Shown: piece after piece, positions 1 to 8,210 of the stretch | How the letters are laid out: each line of letters begins with the position of its first letter | Position numbering within the stretch: the first letter of the stretch is position 1 | NCBI GenBank assembly: GCA_964419605.1 | Contig: CAYQQM010000052.1 | Coordinates: forward strand, 1 to 33,317 | Length of the DNA stretch: 33,317 nucleotides | Source of the DNA: JABFXX01 sp964419605 | GTDB taxonomy: Bacteria > Myxococcota_A > Polyangia > Haliangiales > Haliangiaceae | Direction of reading: 5' to 3' | The notes under the pieces: model-generated | Told to the model about the DNA's origin: nothing | Databases searched by the model: none | The model's input: only the letters and a program-made list of their open reading frames with translations | Program-made: the position numbers and the translations under genes

Positions 1-132
1 AGTCAACGATTACGTCAACGTCAACGAATCAAGACTATTGATGTTTTTCCTTAACGTACCGGCATGGGGTCTAGATCGGGAAGATCTGGGGCCATCGGCG
101 TTCTTAAGAGCAAACCAACAAAGGACGCTCTT

Positions 133-993
133 ATGCCGCGCACGTTATCTATCGCTCTGCTGTCCGCACTTGTTGCTCCCGCATGTACGGATCCGATCGA
201 CGAAGGGGGAGGAGTCGGCGAGGCTTCTCTCGTCCCAGAATCGGGGTTGATTACGGAGCTTACGGGAGCAAGTTCCGATCGCCCGTGCGGAGGGCACACC
301 GCTGCCAACGTCGCGTTGCCCAATGGCAATCGCCTAGCGTTGTGTGTCCTCGACGGCGGGCGCGAAGTCTTTGTTGAACAAGGCCCGATCGAAACCGCGC
401 CGTCCGTCGATCCGGCATTGGCTGCCCCGGCCTGTGGCCTCGACCTGTACCTCGCGCACACCACCGCAGAAACACCCGTGCCAGAATCCCTCGTCGCGGC
501 GTGCGCTCCTGAAAAGCGCGCGCCGAGTCTCGCGACGCGTCAGATCGTCACCAGTCAGGTCATTCAGCCGTTCCGGCCCGCGTCGAACTTTACTGCGTAC
601 AACTGCAGCGCGGCGGCCTCGACGTTCGCCTCGTTGTGCCTGCAATGTCAGCCCTACGATGACTGCGCCGACTGGTGCGTTACCGCCCGCTGGGGCTGGC
701 ACGATCGCATCATGTCGGGGAGCGCGTTCCTCGGTGAAGAGGGCAATGTCGCCATCGAGCGCAATGCGTCGTGCGGCGGCCCGACTCGCGTGCGCGCTTG
801 GGAACGAGAAGATGTGGGAGACTCGTGGGGTACCCCGAAGGTGGACTTTTGGTTGCCCAGCGGCCAGCGGTCCACGACCGGGATTATTCATCATTCGGCG
901 GTCATCTTTGGGCAAGATTACGATTTCCGGCTGCGCGCCGATTCCGCCGCAGGTGCATCCCACCAGCACAGCGGCTATTTCCTCGACGAGTAA
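133..993 (+). CDS. Cys-rich exported (probable lipo)protein, unknown function
   Basis: This is a 286-residue protein of unrecognised family. The ATG at 133 was chosen because AAAGGA lies about 8 bases upstream and because it opens directly into a signal-like segment: a short basic start, a hydrophobic run to about residue 15, then Ala-Pro-Ala-Cys at 15-18. The Cys could be lipidated, but the lipobox is imperfect because Pro sits at -2. The mature part has ten further Cys, with five packed between residues 158 and 182, which suggests disulphides in an exported protein. Such Cys-rich, locally duplicated-looking exported proteins are common in myxobacteria. The frame stays open upstream to about 64, but those residues are not signal-like. 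It converges with the - strand gene ending at 1015. A surface or secreted role is inference only. Confidence 0.6.
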   Translation: MPRTLSIALLSALVAPACTDPIDEGGGVGEASLVPESGLITELTGASSDRPCGGHTAANVALPNGNRLALCVLDGGREVFVEQGPIETAPSVDPALAAPACGLDLYLAHTTAETPVPESLVAACAPEKRAPSLATRQIVTSQVIQPFRPASNFTAYNCSAAASTFASLCLQCQPYDDCADWCVTARWGWHDRIMSGSAFLGEEGNVAIERNASCGGPTRVRAWEREDVGDSWGTPKVDFWLPSGQRSTTGIIHHSAVIFGQDYDFRLRADSAAGASHQHSGYFLDE

Positions 994-1014
994 CTTTGCG
1001 ATCCTAGGTTCTCG

Positions 1015-1680
1015 TTACGGCTCGTCGATCCCGTTTCGCCGCCGCGCAAGTTGGCGCTGGACGTCGTTCCAATCACCCCATGCGTCGACGGGACCTGAGG
1101 GATGCTCCGGCTCAGTAGTTGGAGTCTTTGGGGGCGGTTTTCCGGCTCCTGAAGTTTGGGGGGGAGGGGCTGGCGGCGGCACCGACTTCGGCGGCCTGGC
1201 GCCTTTTTGTGCTTGGACGGCAGAGCGGGGTGGGAATCCTAATTCCTTCCGCCATTTTCCGGGGCTCGTTGCATCAATGCCGAGCATCCGCGCGATCTTG
1301 ATATCGCCAAACACACTGCCCAGCACTACGGCGAAATACCTCAGGCCTAGAGGCGACTGGTATTTGCGGCCCGTCGGCTTCGGCGCGTAGGGCATCCCCA
1401 GTTGCTTGGCGTGCGCGGCCCAGTCTCTACGCACTTGGTTCACATAGTACTCGCTAACCTCAAATTGCTTAGCTACCGCCAGGATGGTGCTGCCCATGAC
1501 ATCAGACGCTCTTAGGATATCCATGTCGGTTGGTGAGAATTGCCTGTCGGGGTTGGGATGCCAACGTTCCCTGGTGGGCGGTCCGGATGCGGCGGGTGGG
1601 TGCGCGTCTGTCGGGCTCGGTTGCTCGTGAGGTGTGCCTTTGCCACCTTTGGGAGCATTGCGCGCAGCTCGGGACAGCAC
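1015..1680 (-). CDS. Hypothetical protein with two HTH-like segments
   Basis: The longest frame gives 221 residues from a GTG at 1680. Two segments look like helix-turn-helix folds: residues about 47-85 (pattern ..AVAKQFEVS..YVNQVRRDW) and about 118-150 (..IARMLGIDATSPGKWRKELG). They are followed by a Pro/Ala/Lys-rich low-complexity tail to about residue 195. A DNA-binding role is therefore possible but not shown. An internal ATG at 1524 overlaps the stop of the other - strand frame (1512-1976) by 13 bases, so this could be a second, coupled cistron of 169 residues. However, the first HTH begins just before that ATG, which favours the longer form or a frameshifted single gene. No clear ribosome binding site supports either start. 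I do not recognise the family. Confidence 0.42.
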   Translation of the reverse strand: MLSRAARNAPKGGKGTPHEQPSPTDAHPPAASGPPTRERWHPNPDRQFSPTDMDILRASDVMGSTILAVAKQFEVSEYYVNQVRRDWAAHAKQLGMPYAPKPTGRKYQSPLGLRYFAVVLGSVFGDIKIARMLGIDATSPGKWRKELGFPPRSAVQAQKGARPPKSVPPPAPPPQTSGAGKPPPKTPTTEPEHPSGPVDAWGDWNDVQRQLARRRNGIDEP

Positions 1681-1976
1681 ATTTCTCGCCGCGCCAGCGG
1701 AAAGTCACCGCCGCGACGGCTGATCGAGGCCGCGATCTGAAACATTTCAACGAGTTTGGTCCACTTCTCCGCGGCATCGGACTCCACCGCGGCGGACGTA
1801 CAGAAGTTGAGTGGATCTTCGTACGCTGGGTCGCACGCACTTTCATGCGTAGAAGCGACTGCGCTCCCTGACAATCCCTGGGCTTGGAATTTACTGTCGC
1901 ACTGATCGATTAGGCCAACTTCGGAACTCCGTTCGAGGACCGGATTTGTGACGGCTACTTCACAGTTCAGCGACAC
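1512..1976 (-). CDS. Hypothetical protein, possibly 5' part of a frameshifted gene
   Basis: This is a 154-residue frame from a GTG at 1976, ending inside the start region of the frame at 1015-1680. Residues 1-105 have a plausible protein composition, including a stretch with alternating acidic and hydrophobic residues around 68-85. The last 45 residues become Pro/His/Thr/Arg-rich and look like out-of-frame translation. The neighbouring frame looks more natural over that same stretch. One explanation is a single ancestral gene with a frameshift near 1650-1690. The other is two overlapping genes. There is no recognisable domain and no ribosome binding site. It lies just downstream of ddl on the same strand, where many dcw clusters carry ftsQ. 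It has no FtsQ-like membrane segment, so it is not FtsQ. Confidence 0.3.
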   Translation of the reverse strand: MSLNCEVAVTNPVLERSSEVGLIDQCDSKFQAQGLSGSAVASTHESACDPAYEDPLNFCTSAAVESDAAEKWTKLVEMFQIAASISRRGGDFPLARREMCCPELRAMLPKVAKAHLTSNRARQTRTHPPHPDRPPGNVGIPTPTGNSHQPTWIS

Positions 1977-2033
1977 GCCGGACGTACTACCATGTAGATG
2001 GCGGCGGATGTGCCCTATTTTTCGTAGCCCCAG

Positions 2034-2972
2034 TTACCGAGCAGTGTCGAGGATGCGCTCGCACAGCGTGGGATAGTCTAGGCCGGCGGCCAGCGCGATC
2101 TTGGGCAGTAGGCTGGTCGGGGTCATACCCGGAAGCGTGTTGACTTCGAGAACATACGGTGCACCCTCGGTGGAGATCCGAAGATCGGGCCGAGCGTGGC
2201 CGCTGCACCCAAGCGCACGGTACGCTGCCAGGGCGTGAGCTTCCGCTTGGTCGATCACGGCTCGTGGCAATTCTGGCGGCAATAGGTACGTCGTGTCGTT
2301 GCGGCTGTACTTGGCCTCATAGTTGTAGAAGCGCGTAGCGGGTCGAACTTCCACCGAGCCGAGGACGCGATCCTCCAGGATCCCTACGAACACTTCAGTG
2401 CCAGCGATGTAATCTTCGACGATTACGGGGCCGTGAAATGCCCGCGCCGCGATGACCGCGGCGGCGGTGTCCTTACGGTCTTCAACGATGGTCACTCCAA
2501 CGGAGCTGCCTTCGTACGCCGGTTTAACAACAAACGGCAGAGGCATCGCAGCCAGTGCATTGATTACGTCGCTGGCATCGCTGGCGTCAGAGGGGCCTTC
2601 GTGAGGCAGTAACTGCCAGCGGGGAGTGGGAACTCCCTTTGCCTCAAAGATCTGCTTTGCCATGACTTTGTCCATCGCGAGCGCGCTGGCCAAGATTCCC
2701 GATCCGGTGCATGGCAGCCGCAAACACGAACACAAGCCTTGCACGGCGCCGTCTTCGCCCCAGGTTCCGTGCAGCGCATTCCAGACCACGCTGGCTCCGG
2801 ACTCTTCGAGTAGGCGAGCAAGGTTCGTGCCCTCGCGCCAATCGACGCTGGCCACATTGTAACCGCGCGAAGTCAGAGCCGCGATCACCCCGGCACCCGT
2901 GCTCAGCGAAACGTCGCGCTCGGCAGACAACCCGCCCATAACAACCGCGACTCGTTGCCCTTTAAACGTCAT
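2034..2972 (-). CDS. ddl: D-alanine--D-alanine ligase
   Basis: Ddl joins two D-alanines with ATP in the cytoplasm to make the dipeptide that MurF adds to UDP-MurNAc-tripeptide. The 312-residue product has the normal length. It shows the N-terminal MGGLSAERDVSLSTG segment, HGTWGEDGAVQGL, the ATP-grasp core KPAYEGSSVGV and the C-terminal EVNTLPGMTPTS metal/substrate loop. The ATG at 2972 was chosen over an upstream in-frame start at 3023 because AAGGAT lies 5 bases before it and the conserved fold begins at once. It is the last dcw gene seen, 73 bases after murB. Instead of ftsQ-ftsA-ftsZ, unrecognised frames follow. No clear terminator is visible after the stop. Confidence 0.95.
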   Translation of the reverse strand: MTFKGQRVAVVMGGLSAERDVSLSTGAGVIAALTSRGYNVASVDWREGTNLARLLEESGASVVWNALHGTWGEDGAVQGLCSCLRLPCTGSGILASALAMDKVMAKQIFEAKGVPTPRWQLLPHEGPSDASDASDVINALAAMPLPFVVKPAYEGSSVGVTIVEDRKDTAAAVIAARAFHGPVIVEDYIAGTEVFVGILEDRVLGSVEVRPATRFYNYEAKYSRNDTTYLLPPELPRAVIDQAEAHALAAYRALGCSGHARPDLRISTEGAPYVLEVNTLPGMTPTSLLPKIALAAGLDYPTLCERILDTAR

Positions 2973-3045
2973 GGTATCCTTACGTACTACTTGGCTAGGT
3001 CGCCGTCGAGCGAATCCAAGCATCTACCGCGGTGCCGCTCCGCGG

Positions 3046-4080
3046 CTACACAACGACCGGCTCAAGGTCGAGGCGTATCCCCGATACCTGCAGCACCTGC
3101 TGCTGAATTTGCTCGGCCAAGGCGAGTAGCTCAGTCGTCGTTCCTCCTCCCCGATTGATCAACGCCAAGGAATGCTTGCTCGAAATACCGACGTTACCGA
3201 AGCGATGGCCTTTGGCGAAGCCGGCTTGCTCGATGAGCCATGCGCCGCTCAATTTCACCCGATCTTGGGGCATCGGCCAATGCGGAATCGCGACGTTCCC
3301 GAATCGCGCCCGCAGAGATTCCATCGCATCCGCCTCGATGATTGGATTGGTAAAAAAGGAACCCGCGCTGTGGGAGTCTGGATCATTCGGGTCGAAAACC
3401 ATGCCCTTTCGGCGGCGGAGCGCGATCACCGCTTCGCGCGTCGCGAGCAGCTGGGCGCGGGCTCCGACCGAAATTCCAAGCGCCCCAGCGAGTTCCGGAT
3501 AGCGGATCGGCGTGGATTGCGGCCCCCGCGCCAGGCGAAATTGAACTTCGAGAATGATCCAGCGCTCGCTGCCTCGGAATGCGCTGGTTCGGTAGCCGAA
3601 GCGGCATTCCGCTGGCGCAAGATCCGTTACTGTGCCGAATTGGCGGTCGTACGCGCGCACTCGCGTAATAGAGTCGGATACTTCCTGCCCGTACGCGCCG
3701 ACGTTCTGCATCGGTGTCGCCCCAACTCTGCCGGGAATTCCCGATAAGCACTCGACTCCCACGAGGTGTTCATCGATCATTTGTGCAACAAACTCGTCCC
3801 AGGTTGCGCCCGCTCCGGCTGAGACGACGGCGGTATCGCCCTCGAGATCGATGTGGATGTCGCGCATCGCCAAGTCAAGAACTAGGCCATTCCAACCCGC
3901 GTCGCTGATCACAAGATTCGAGCCCCCGCCGAGAACCAGCACGCGCTCCTGCGCAGCGCTCGCATCGCGCAGCACGTCGGTGAGCTCATCCACGGTGGAA
4001 ACCGATGCCAGGTGCCTCGCCGGGCCGCCGAGGCCGAGGGTGGTTCGCGGTGCTAGTGCGACGTTGTGTGCGATGTTCAC
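3046..4080 (-). CDS. murB: UDP-N-acetylenolpyruvoylglucosamine reductase
   Basis: MurB reduces UDP-GlcNAc-enolpyruvate to UDP-MurNAc using NADPH and bound FAD. The 344-residue product has the FAD-binding GGGSNLVISD, the GIPGRVGATPMQNVGAYG loop, FGYRTSAFR, the catalytic Ser in SAGSFFTNP, and a Glu near the C-terminus (LDLEP) in the position of the second catalytic residue. The frame is open upstream to 4245, but those residues overlap murC and are unrelated to the family. The GTG at 4080 overlaps the murC stop (GTGA) and begins exactly where family homology starts, so translational coupling to murC is likely. Confidence 0.94.
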   Translation of the reverse strand: MNIAHNVALAPRTTLGLGGPARHLASVSTVDELTDVLRDASAAQERVLVLGGGSNLVISDAGWNGLVLDLAMRDIHIDLEGDTAVVSAGAGATWDEFVAQMIDEHLVGVECLSGIPGRVGATPMQNVGAYGQEVSDSITRVRAYDRQFGTVTDLAPAECRFGYRTSAFRGSERWIILEVQFRLARGPQSTPIRYPELAGALGISVGARAQLLATREAVIALRRRKGMVFDPNDPDSHSAGSFFTNPIIEADAMESLRARFGNVAIPHWPMPQDRVKLSGAWLIEQAGFAKGHRFGNVGISSKHSLALINRGGGTTTELLALAEQIQQQVLQVSGIRLDLEPVVV

Positions 4081-5522
4081 CGCGCTACCGTGGCACTCGA
4101 TTCTTGGACTCGGACCAAGTTCTTCTTTGTTGCAGGTCCCAGGCGCTTTTCGAGTAGTTCGATAACATCGTTGCAAGCGAGCTGGATATTTCCCGCCCCG
4201 AGCGTGATTACGAGGTCGCCCGATGTTGCATGGCGATCGAGCCACGCCGCGAGATCTTCTCGACGAGCGACATAGTGGATATCGCGATGCCCGGCCTTCC
4301 CCGCGAGTTCCACGAGCCGCTGGCTCGTAATGCCTTCGATGGGCTTTTCGCCGGCCGCAAAGATATCGCAGATCACGACCTTATCGGCGTCGTGAAACGC
4401 GGCGGGGAAGTCGCTCCACTGATCGCGCGTTCGGGTATAGCGGTGCGGTTGAAATGCCGCGACAATGCGTCGCCCCGCAAAGCTTTGTTTGGCGCCGGCC
4501 AGGGTGGCGCGCACTTCCGCGGGGTGATGGCCAAAATCATCGATAACCGTGATTCCACCAACCTCGCCTCGGACCGTGAACCGCCGCGCAACGCCCTCGA
4601 ACTGAGACAGTGCTTTGCTATAGGTTTCGAAATCAATCCCCAGGAAATCGGCGACCGCCAATACGCCGAGCGCGTTTTGGACGTTGTGATCTCCGGGCAT
4701 CGGAAGCGTAACTTCTCCGAGTTCATCGGCGCGCCGCCAGGCAACGAACTTAGTCACCAGGCCATCGCGGCGAATGTTGCGCGCTCGGTAGGTGGCTTGC
4801 GAGGTCACCCCAAATGTAGTGAACCGCTTGGTGAGACTGGGCAAAATCGCCTGTACGCCTGCGTTGTCGCCGCACAGCGCGCTCATGCCGTAAAATGGCA
4901 CGCGATTGCAGAAGTCTGTGAACGCCTTTTTTACTTGGTCAAACGTGCCGTAGTGATCGAGGTGTTCGGCATCGACATTGGTCACGATCGCAAGGGTTGG
5001 TGTGAGCGTCAAAAATGACCCGTCGCTTTCGTCGGCTTCGGCAACGAGGTAGTCGCTTCGCCCCCAGCGAGCATTTGCCAGGCCGAGCGAGTTGACCCGG
5101 CCACCGATCACTGCGGTGGGGTCAAGTCCGGCAGCCATAAGCACGGTGTGCATCATGGTCGTCGATGTGGTCTTGCCGTGGGCGCCGGCGACCGCGATGC
5201 CGTACTTCATCCGCATTAGCTCGCCCAGCATTTCGGCGCGTGGAATCACCGGGATTTGCCGGGCTCGCGCAGCTTCCACCTCGGGGTTGTAGCCTTTGAT
5301 CGCGCTAGAAACCACGACCACATCGGCCTCGCCGAGGTTAGCTGCGCGGTGGCCCTGGTGTACTGCGCAACCAATACCAGCGAGATGACGCGTAATCTCG
5401 GTATCGTTCATGTCAGACCCGGATACGCGGTACCCCATATTAGCCAGCACTTCGGCGATTCCGCACATCCCCATGCCGCCGATGCCGACAAAGTGGATCT
5501 TGGTATCTGGCTTGCGAAACAT
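4077..5522 (-). CDS. murC: UDP-N-acetylmuramate--L-alanine ligase
   Basis: MurC adds L-Ala to UDP-MurNAc with ATP in the cytoplasm, the first amino-acid step of stem-peptide synthesis. The 481-residue product has the N-terminal Rossmann glycine loop GIGGMGM (13-19), the Mur-ligase P-loop AGAHGKTTS (112-120), EADESDGSF, the NVDAEHLDHYG segment, and the C-terminal FQPHRYTRT and DIFAAGE motifs. The ATG at 5522 sits 8 residues before the Rossmann strand as usual. There is no convincing Shine-Dalgarno sequence before it. The frame stays open back to 5729, but that extension is Arg-rich, unconserved in character and overlaps murG. It is preceded by an unusual 139-base gap after murG and overlaps murB by GTGA. 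Confidence 0.94.
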   Translation of the reverse strand: MFRKPDTKIHFVGIGGMGMCGIAEVLANMGYRVSGSDMNDTEITRHLAGIGCAVHQGHRAANLGEADVVVVSSAIKGYNPEVEAARARQIPVIPRAEMLGELMRMKYGIAVAGAHGKTTSTTMMHTVLMAAGLDPTAVIGGRVNSLGLANARWGRSDYLVAEADESDGSFLTLTPTLAIVTNVDAEHLDHYGTFDQVKKAFTDFCNRVPFYGMSALCGDNAGVQAILPSLTKRFTTFGVTSQATYRARNIRRDGLVTKFVAWRRADELGEVTLPMPGDHNVQNALGVLAVADFLGIDFETYSKALSQFEGVARRFTVRGEVGGITVIDDFGHHPAEVRATLAGAKQSFAGRRIVAAFQPHRYTRTRDQWSDFPAAFHDADKVVICDIFAAGEKPIEGITSQRLVELAGKAGHRDIHYVARREDLAAWLDRHATSGDLVITLGAGNIQLACNDVIELLEKRLGPATKKNLVRVQESSATVAR

Positions 5523-5661
5523 GAGAAATCGAGCGTGTAGATACCACGGCTCGCTCGCCGCAGGCAGACGGCAATTCGTTTCTACGGTGGAGTTCCAGGC
5601 GATACCGAAACTTTCAAGGCCACGATGCAGGGCCACCGGTACTTTGCCTCGCTGCCGTCGC
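5523..5661 (-). other. 139-base murG-murC intergenic gap, no gene seen
   Basis: Apart from the 73-base murB-ddl spacer, this is the longest gap inside an otherwise overlapping or closely packed operon. It is open in the murC frame but does not resemble MurC. No good -10/-35 pair, hairpin or ribosome binding site is visible on the - strand. It may hold an internal promoter, a processing site, or simply spacer. Confidence 0.4.
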
Positions 5662-6747
5662 TCATGCCACAGAAATCGTTTGCGCCAAACACCAATCGAC
5701 GATCGTCGCCGCTGCCCCCGGCTTGGCAAGTGCGCGCATGGCGCTGGCCATGGCGGCGCGCTTGCTCGAATCGTCGAACAACGACTGCAATGCGTTGGCG
5801 AGCTTGTCGGGGCTCAGGTCGGATTGGCGATAGCTGAGCGCTGCGCCTCGGCTCACCATTTCTCGCGCGTTGAGCTCCTGATGATTGTTGGCTGCGAACG
5901 GATAGGGGATAAAAATCGCGGGCTTACCAGCGATCGCGAGTTCGGCTACCGTGGTTGCACCCGCGCGGCCAATCACCACGTCGGCATCGTGGTAGGCGCT
6001 GGCCATATCCTTAATAAAAGCGGTGCAGTGTGCGACCACGCCGGACTGGGTGTATCGCTGAGAGGTCGCCTCGAGATCTCGTTCGCCTGTTTGGTGAACG
6101 ATCGACATCCGGTACGTTTTCGCCAGCGCAATCAACGCATGCGATGCGAGCTCGTTGACCGCCGAGGCGCCTTGAGAGCCGCCGCACACCAATACGCCAA
6201 GCCCGTTGCGAGTCTCTGCGCCGCCGGAGGATAACCTCTGCACCAAATCGGGGCGCACGGGGTTTCCGCTCATGATCACTTTTCGCGGATTGAAGAATCG
6301 CCGGCTGTCGTCGAAGGTGAGAAACACGGTACGAACCAGCTTGCCGAGCAGCTTGTTCGTGAACCCGGGGATCGAGTTCTGTTCGCAGATCGCTGTTGGG
6401 ATGCCAAGAATTCTCGCCGCGAGTACCACCGGACCCGAGGCGTAGCCGCCGACTCCGATGACAACATCGGGGCGCACGCGCTTGAGGATCTGGCGCGCTT
6501 GCCATAACGCTCGCGGCAGCCGAGCCAGTCCGCGGATCCATCCGGCCACACCCATCGTCTTAAGGCCGCTGACGTCGATCAGTTCGAGCGGCCAGCCGAG
6601 CTCGGGCAACACGCGAGCTTCGATGCCGCGCTTGGTCCCGACGAACGTCACCTCGGCACCAGCGGCACGAGCGCGGAACTCTTCTGCCACAGCAACCCCG
6701 GGGAATAGATGGCCTCCCGTGCCGCCTCCTGCAATCACAAGGTTCAT
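5662..6747 (-). CDS. murG: Undecaprenyldiphospho-muramoylpentapeptide N-acetylglucosaminyltransferase
   Basis: MurG transfers GlcNAc from UDP-GlcNAc to lipid I, making lipid II at the cytoplasmic face of the inner membrane. The 361-residue GT28 protein has the canonical first glycine loop GGGTGGH (7-13), GVGGYASGP, EQNSIPGFTNK, the third glycine loop CGGSQGASAVNE, and the UDP-sugar site GRAGATTVAELAIAGKPAIFIPYP followed by NNHQ. The ATG at 6747 overlaps the ftsW stop as ATGA, so it is probably translated by coupling. Nothing in it departs from the family. Confidence 0.96.
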   Translation of the reverse strand: MNLVIAGGGTGGHLFPGVAVAEEFRARAAGAEVTFVGTKRGIEARVLPELGWPLELIDVSGLKTMGVAGWIRGLARLPRALWQARQILKRVRPDVVIGVGGYASGPVVLAARILGIPTAICEQNSIPGFTNKLLGKLVRTVFLTFDDSRRFFNPRKVIMSGNPVRPDLVQRLSSGGAETRNGLGVLVCGGSQGASAVNELASHALIALAKTYRMSIVHQTGERDLEATSQRYTQSGVVAHCTAFIKDMASAYHDADVVIGRAGATTVAELAIAGKPAIFIPYPFAANNHQELNAREMVSRGAALSYRQSDLSPDKLANALQSLFDDSSKRAAMASAMRALAKPGAAATIVDWCLAQTISVA

Positions 6748-8210
6748 GCCGGCACAACGCGCACGCGAACTCGTCTCTTGCGCACCGAGCCTTGCTTGGC
6801 CTCGCGCTGCTCCTGGCGCTGCGGTCGTCTCCCCACGTTGAGCAACAACCCAACTAGAAACATACCGACGACGAGCGAGCTACCGCCGTAGCTAACCAAC
6901 GGCAGGGTAATCCCTTTGTTTGGGACGACGCCAAGCACGACCCCTAGATTGAATAGCGCTTGCACGCCAAATAGCAGAGTGATTCCGAATGCTAGATAGC
7001 CCCCGAACACATCCCGCGCACCCAGCGCTGCGCGAATTCCCCTCCATACAACGACCATAAATAGCGCAATGACAAGCGCGATTCCGATCCATCCCAGTTC
7101 TTCTCCAATCGCTGCAACAATGAAATCGTTGTGCGCTTCCGGCATGTATCCCAGTGTTTGGTGGCCAGCTCCGAGTCCGTTGCCGGTAAGGCCTCCGGAC
7201 CCGATCGCAAGTCGCGCTTGCAGGAACTGGTAGCCCTCGCGGTCGCTGAACGCCTCCGGGTTAAAGTACGCGAGAAACCGCTGAAGACGCCACGGTGTAC
7301 CGACGACCAAGTGGTACGTGATGGGCGCCGCTCCGAGAACGGCTAGCGCGATGTACGACACCCGCGTGCCCGCCATGAACAGCATGCCGAGCGTCGTCGC
7401 ACCGAGCACGACCGAGGAGCCCAGGTCGGGCTGCATCAGCAGCAGGACCATCATGACTCCGCACACCACCAGATGCGGCACGAAGCCAATCGTAAAAGTC
7501 TTTACGTGAGCGGCTTTGCGAGCGAGCGAACACGCCATGTACGACACGAGGGCTAGCTTGGCAATTTCCACCGGTTGAAAGGTGAGCGGCCCGAGCGGTA
7601 TCCATCGCTTGGCACCGTTGCGGGGATGCGTAGCGAGCGCGATGGCTAGCAAGGTCACGGCGACCCCCAATAGCGGATAGCTGTAGCCGCGCAGCGACCG
7701 GTAGTCCATGCGAGACCCTAGCCACAGCGCGAGACCCCCCACAGCGGCGTAACCGAGCTGCCGCGCGAGATAGTGCGTTCCGTCGCCCCACCGAGTGAGC
7801 GATTCAGCCGCGGTCGCTGAGTAGATCTCCACTGTGCCGAGCCCGATCAGTCCGAACACGGCGCCTAGGAGAAGTAGGTCATAAGGTCGCTCGAGGACCG
7901 GTGTATTTGGAGGCCGCACTGCGATCAACCGAGCCGCCAGGGGCATCGCTGGTGGCGGGTTGTCCTGAGCATCGTTGCCGCGCAGTTTCGCGATGCTCGC
8001 GTGGAGGCGGGCGATCGCCGATCGTCCGGCCCGCTTTACTCGTCCGGCGAGTCGGTCGGCGATAATCCGGCCAAGGAGGCGGCCGATGATTCGGTCGATA
8101 AAGCGGCGCGTGGCAAACATCTGACTCGCCATCCTCGTGCGGGCCCGTGCTGGAGGCCAGTTTTCTACCGCCGGATCGCGAAATCCCGCCAGCTGGTACG
8201 ACAAACCCAT
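6744..8210 (-). CDS. ftsW: Septal peptidoglycan glycosyltransferase FtsW with long N-terminal extension
   Basis: This SEDS-family lipid II polymerase works with FtsI at the division septum. The core (from about residue 110) has the expected multi-spanning layout and motifs: NGAKRWIPLGPLTFQPVEIAKLA, QPDLGSS, the GYQFLQARLAIGSGGLTGNGLGAG loop, AHNDFIVAAIGEELG, and the LPLVSYGGSSLV signature. The ATG at 8210 overlaps the murD stop (TAATG). It gives 488 residues, with about 105 cytoplasmic residues before the first membrane helix. Residues about 31-78 form an Arg-rich, amphipathic-looking helical stretch, which ordinary FtsW (around 380-420 residues) lacks. Internal starts such as the ATG at 8132 would shorten but not remove it. 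Assignment to FtsW rather than RodA rests on operon position and signature. Confidence 0.93.
   Translation of the reverse strand: MGLSYQLAGFRDPAVENWPPARARTRMASQMFATRRFIDRIIGRLLGRIIADRLAGRVKRAGRSAIARLHASIAKLRGNDAQDNPPPAMPLAARLIAVRPPNTPVLERPYDLLLLGAVFGLIGLGTVEIYSATAAESLTRWGDGTHYLARQLGYAAVGGLALWLGSRMDYRSLRGYSYPLLGVAVTLLAIALATHPRNGAKRWIPLGPLTFQPVEIAKLALVSYMACSLARKAAHVKTFTIGFVPHLVVCGVMMVLLLMQPDLGSSVVLGATTLGMLFMAGTRVSYIALAVLGAAPITYHLVVGTPWRLQRFLAYFNPEAFSDREGYQFLQARLAIGSGGLTGNGLGAGHQTLGYMPEAHNDFIVAAIGEELGWIGIALVIALFMVVVWRGIRAALGARDVFGGYLAFGITLLFGVQALFNLGVVLGVVPNKGITLPLVSYGGSSLVVGMFLVGLLLNVGRRPQRQEQREAKQGSVRKRRVRVRVVPA

Noticed and set aside
344..1390. Long + strand frame (348 codons) crossing the end of the exported protein
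   Set aside because: It is Arg/Ser/Pro-rich and overlaps the better-supported gene at 133-993 and the - strand HTH-like gene; it looks like a shadow frame.
4081..4245. N-terminal extension of MurB to 4245
   Set aside because: It overlaps murC out of frame; the GTG at 4080 coincides with the start of family homology.
5523..5729. N-terminal extension of MurC to 5729
   Set aside because: The added residues are Arg-rich, overlap murG and do not resemble MurC.
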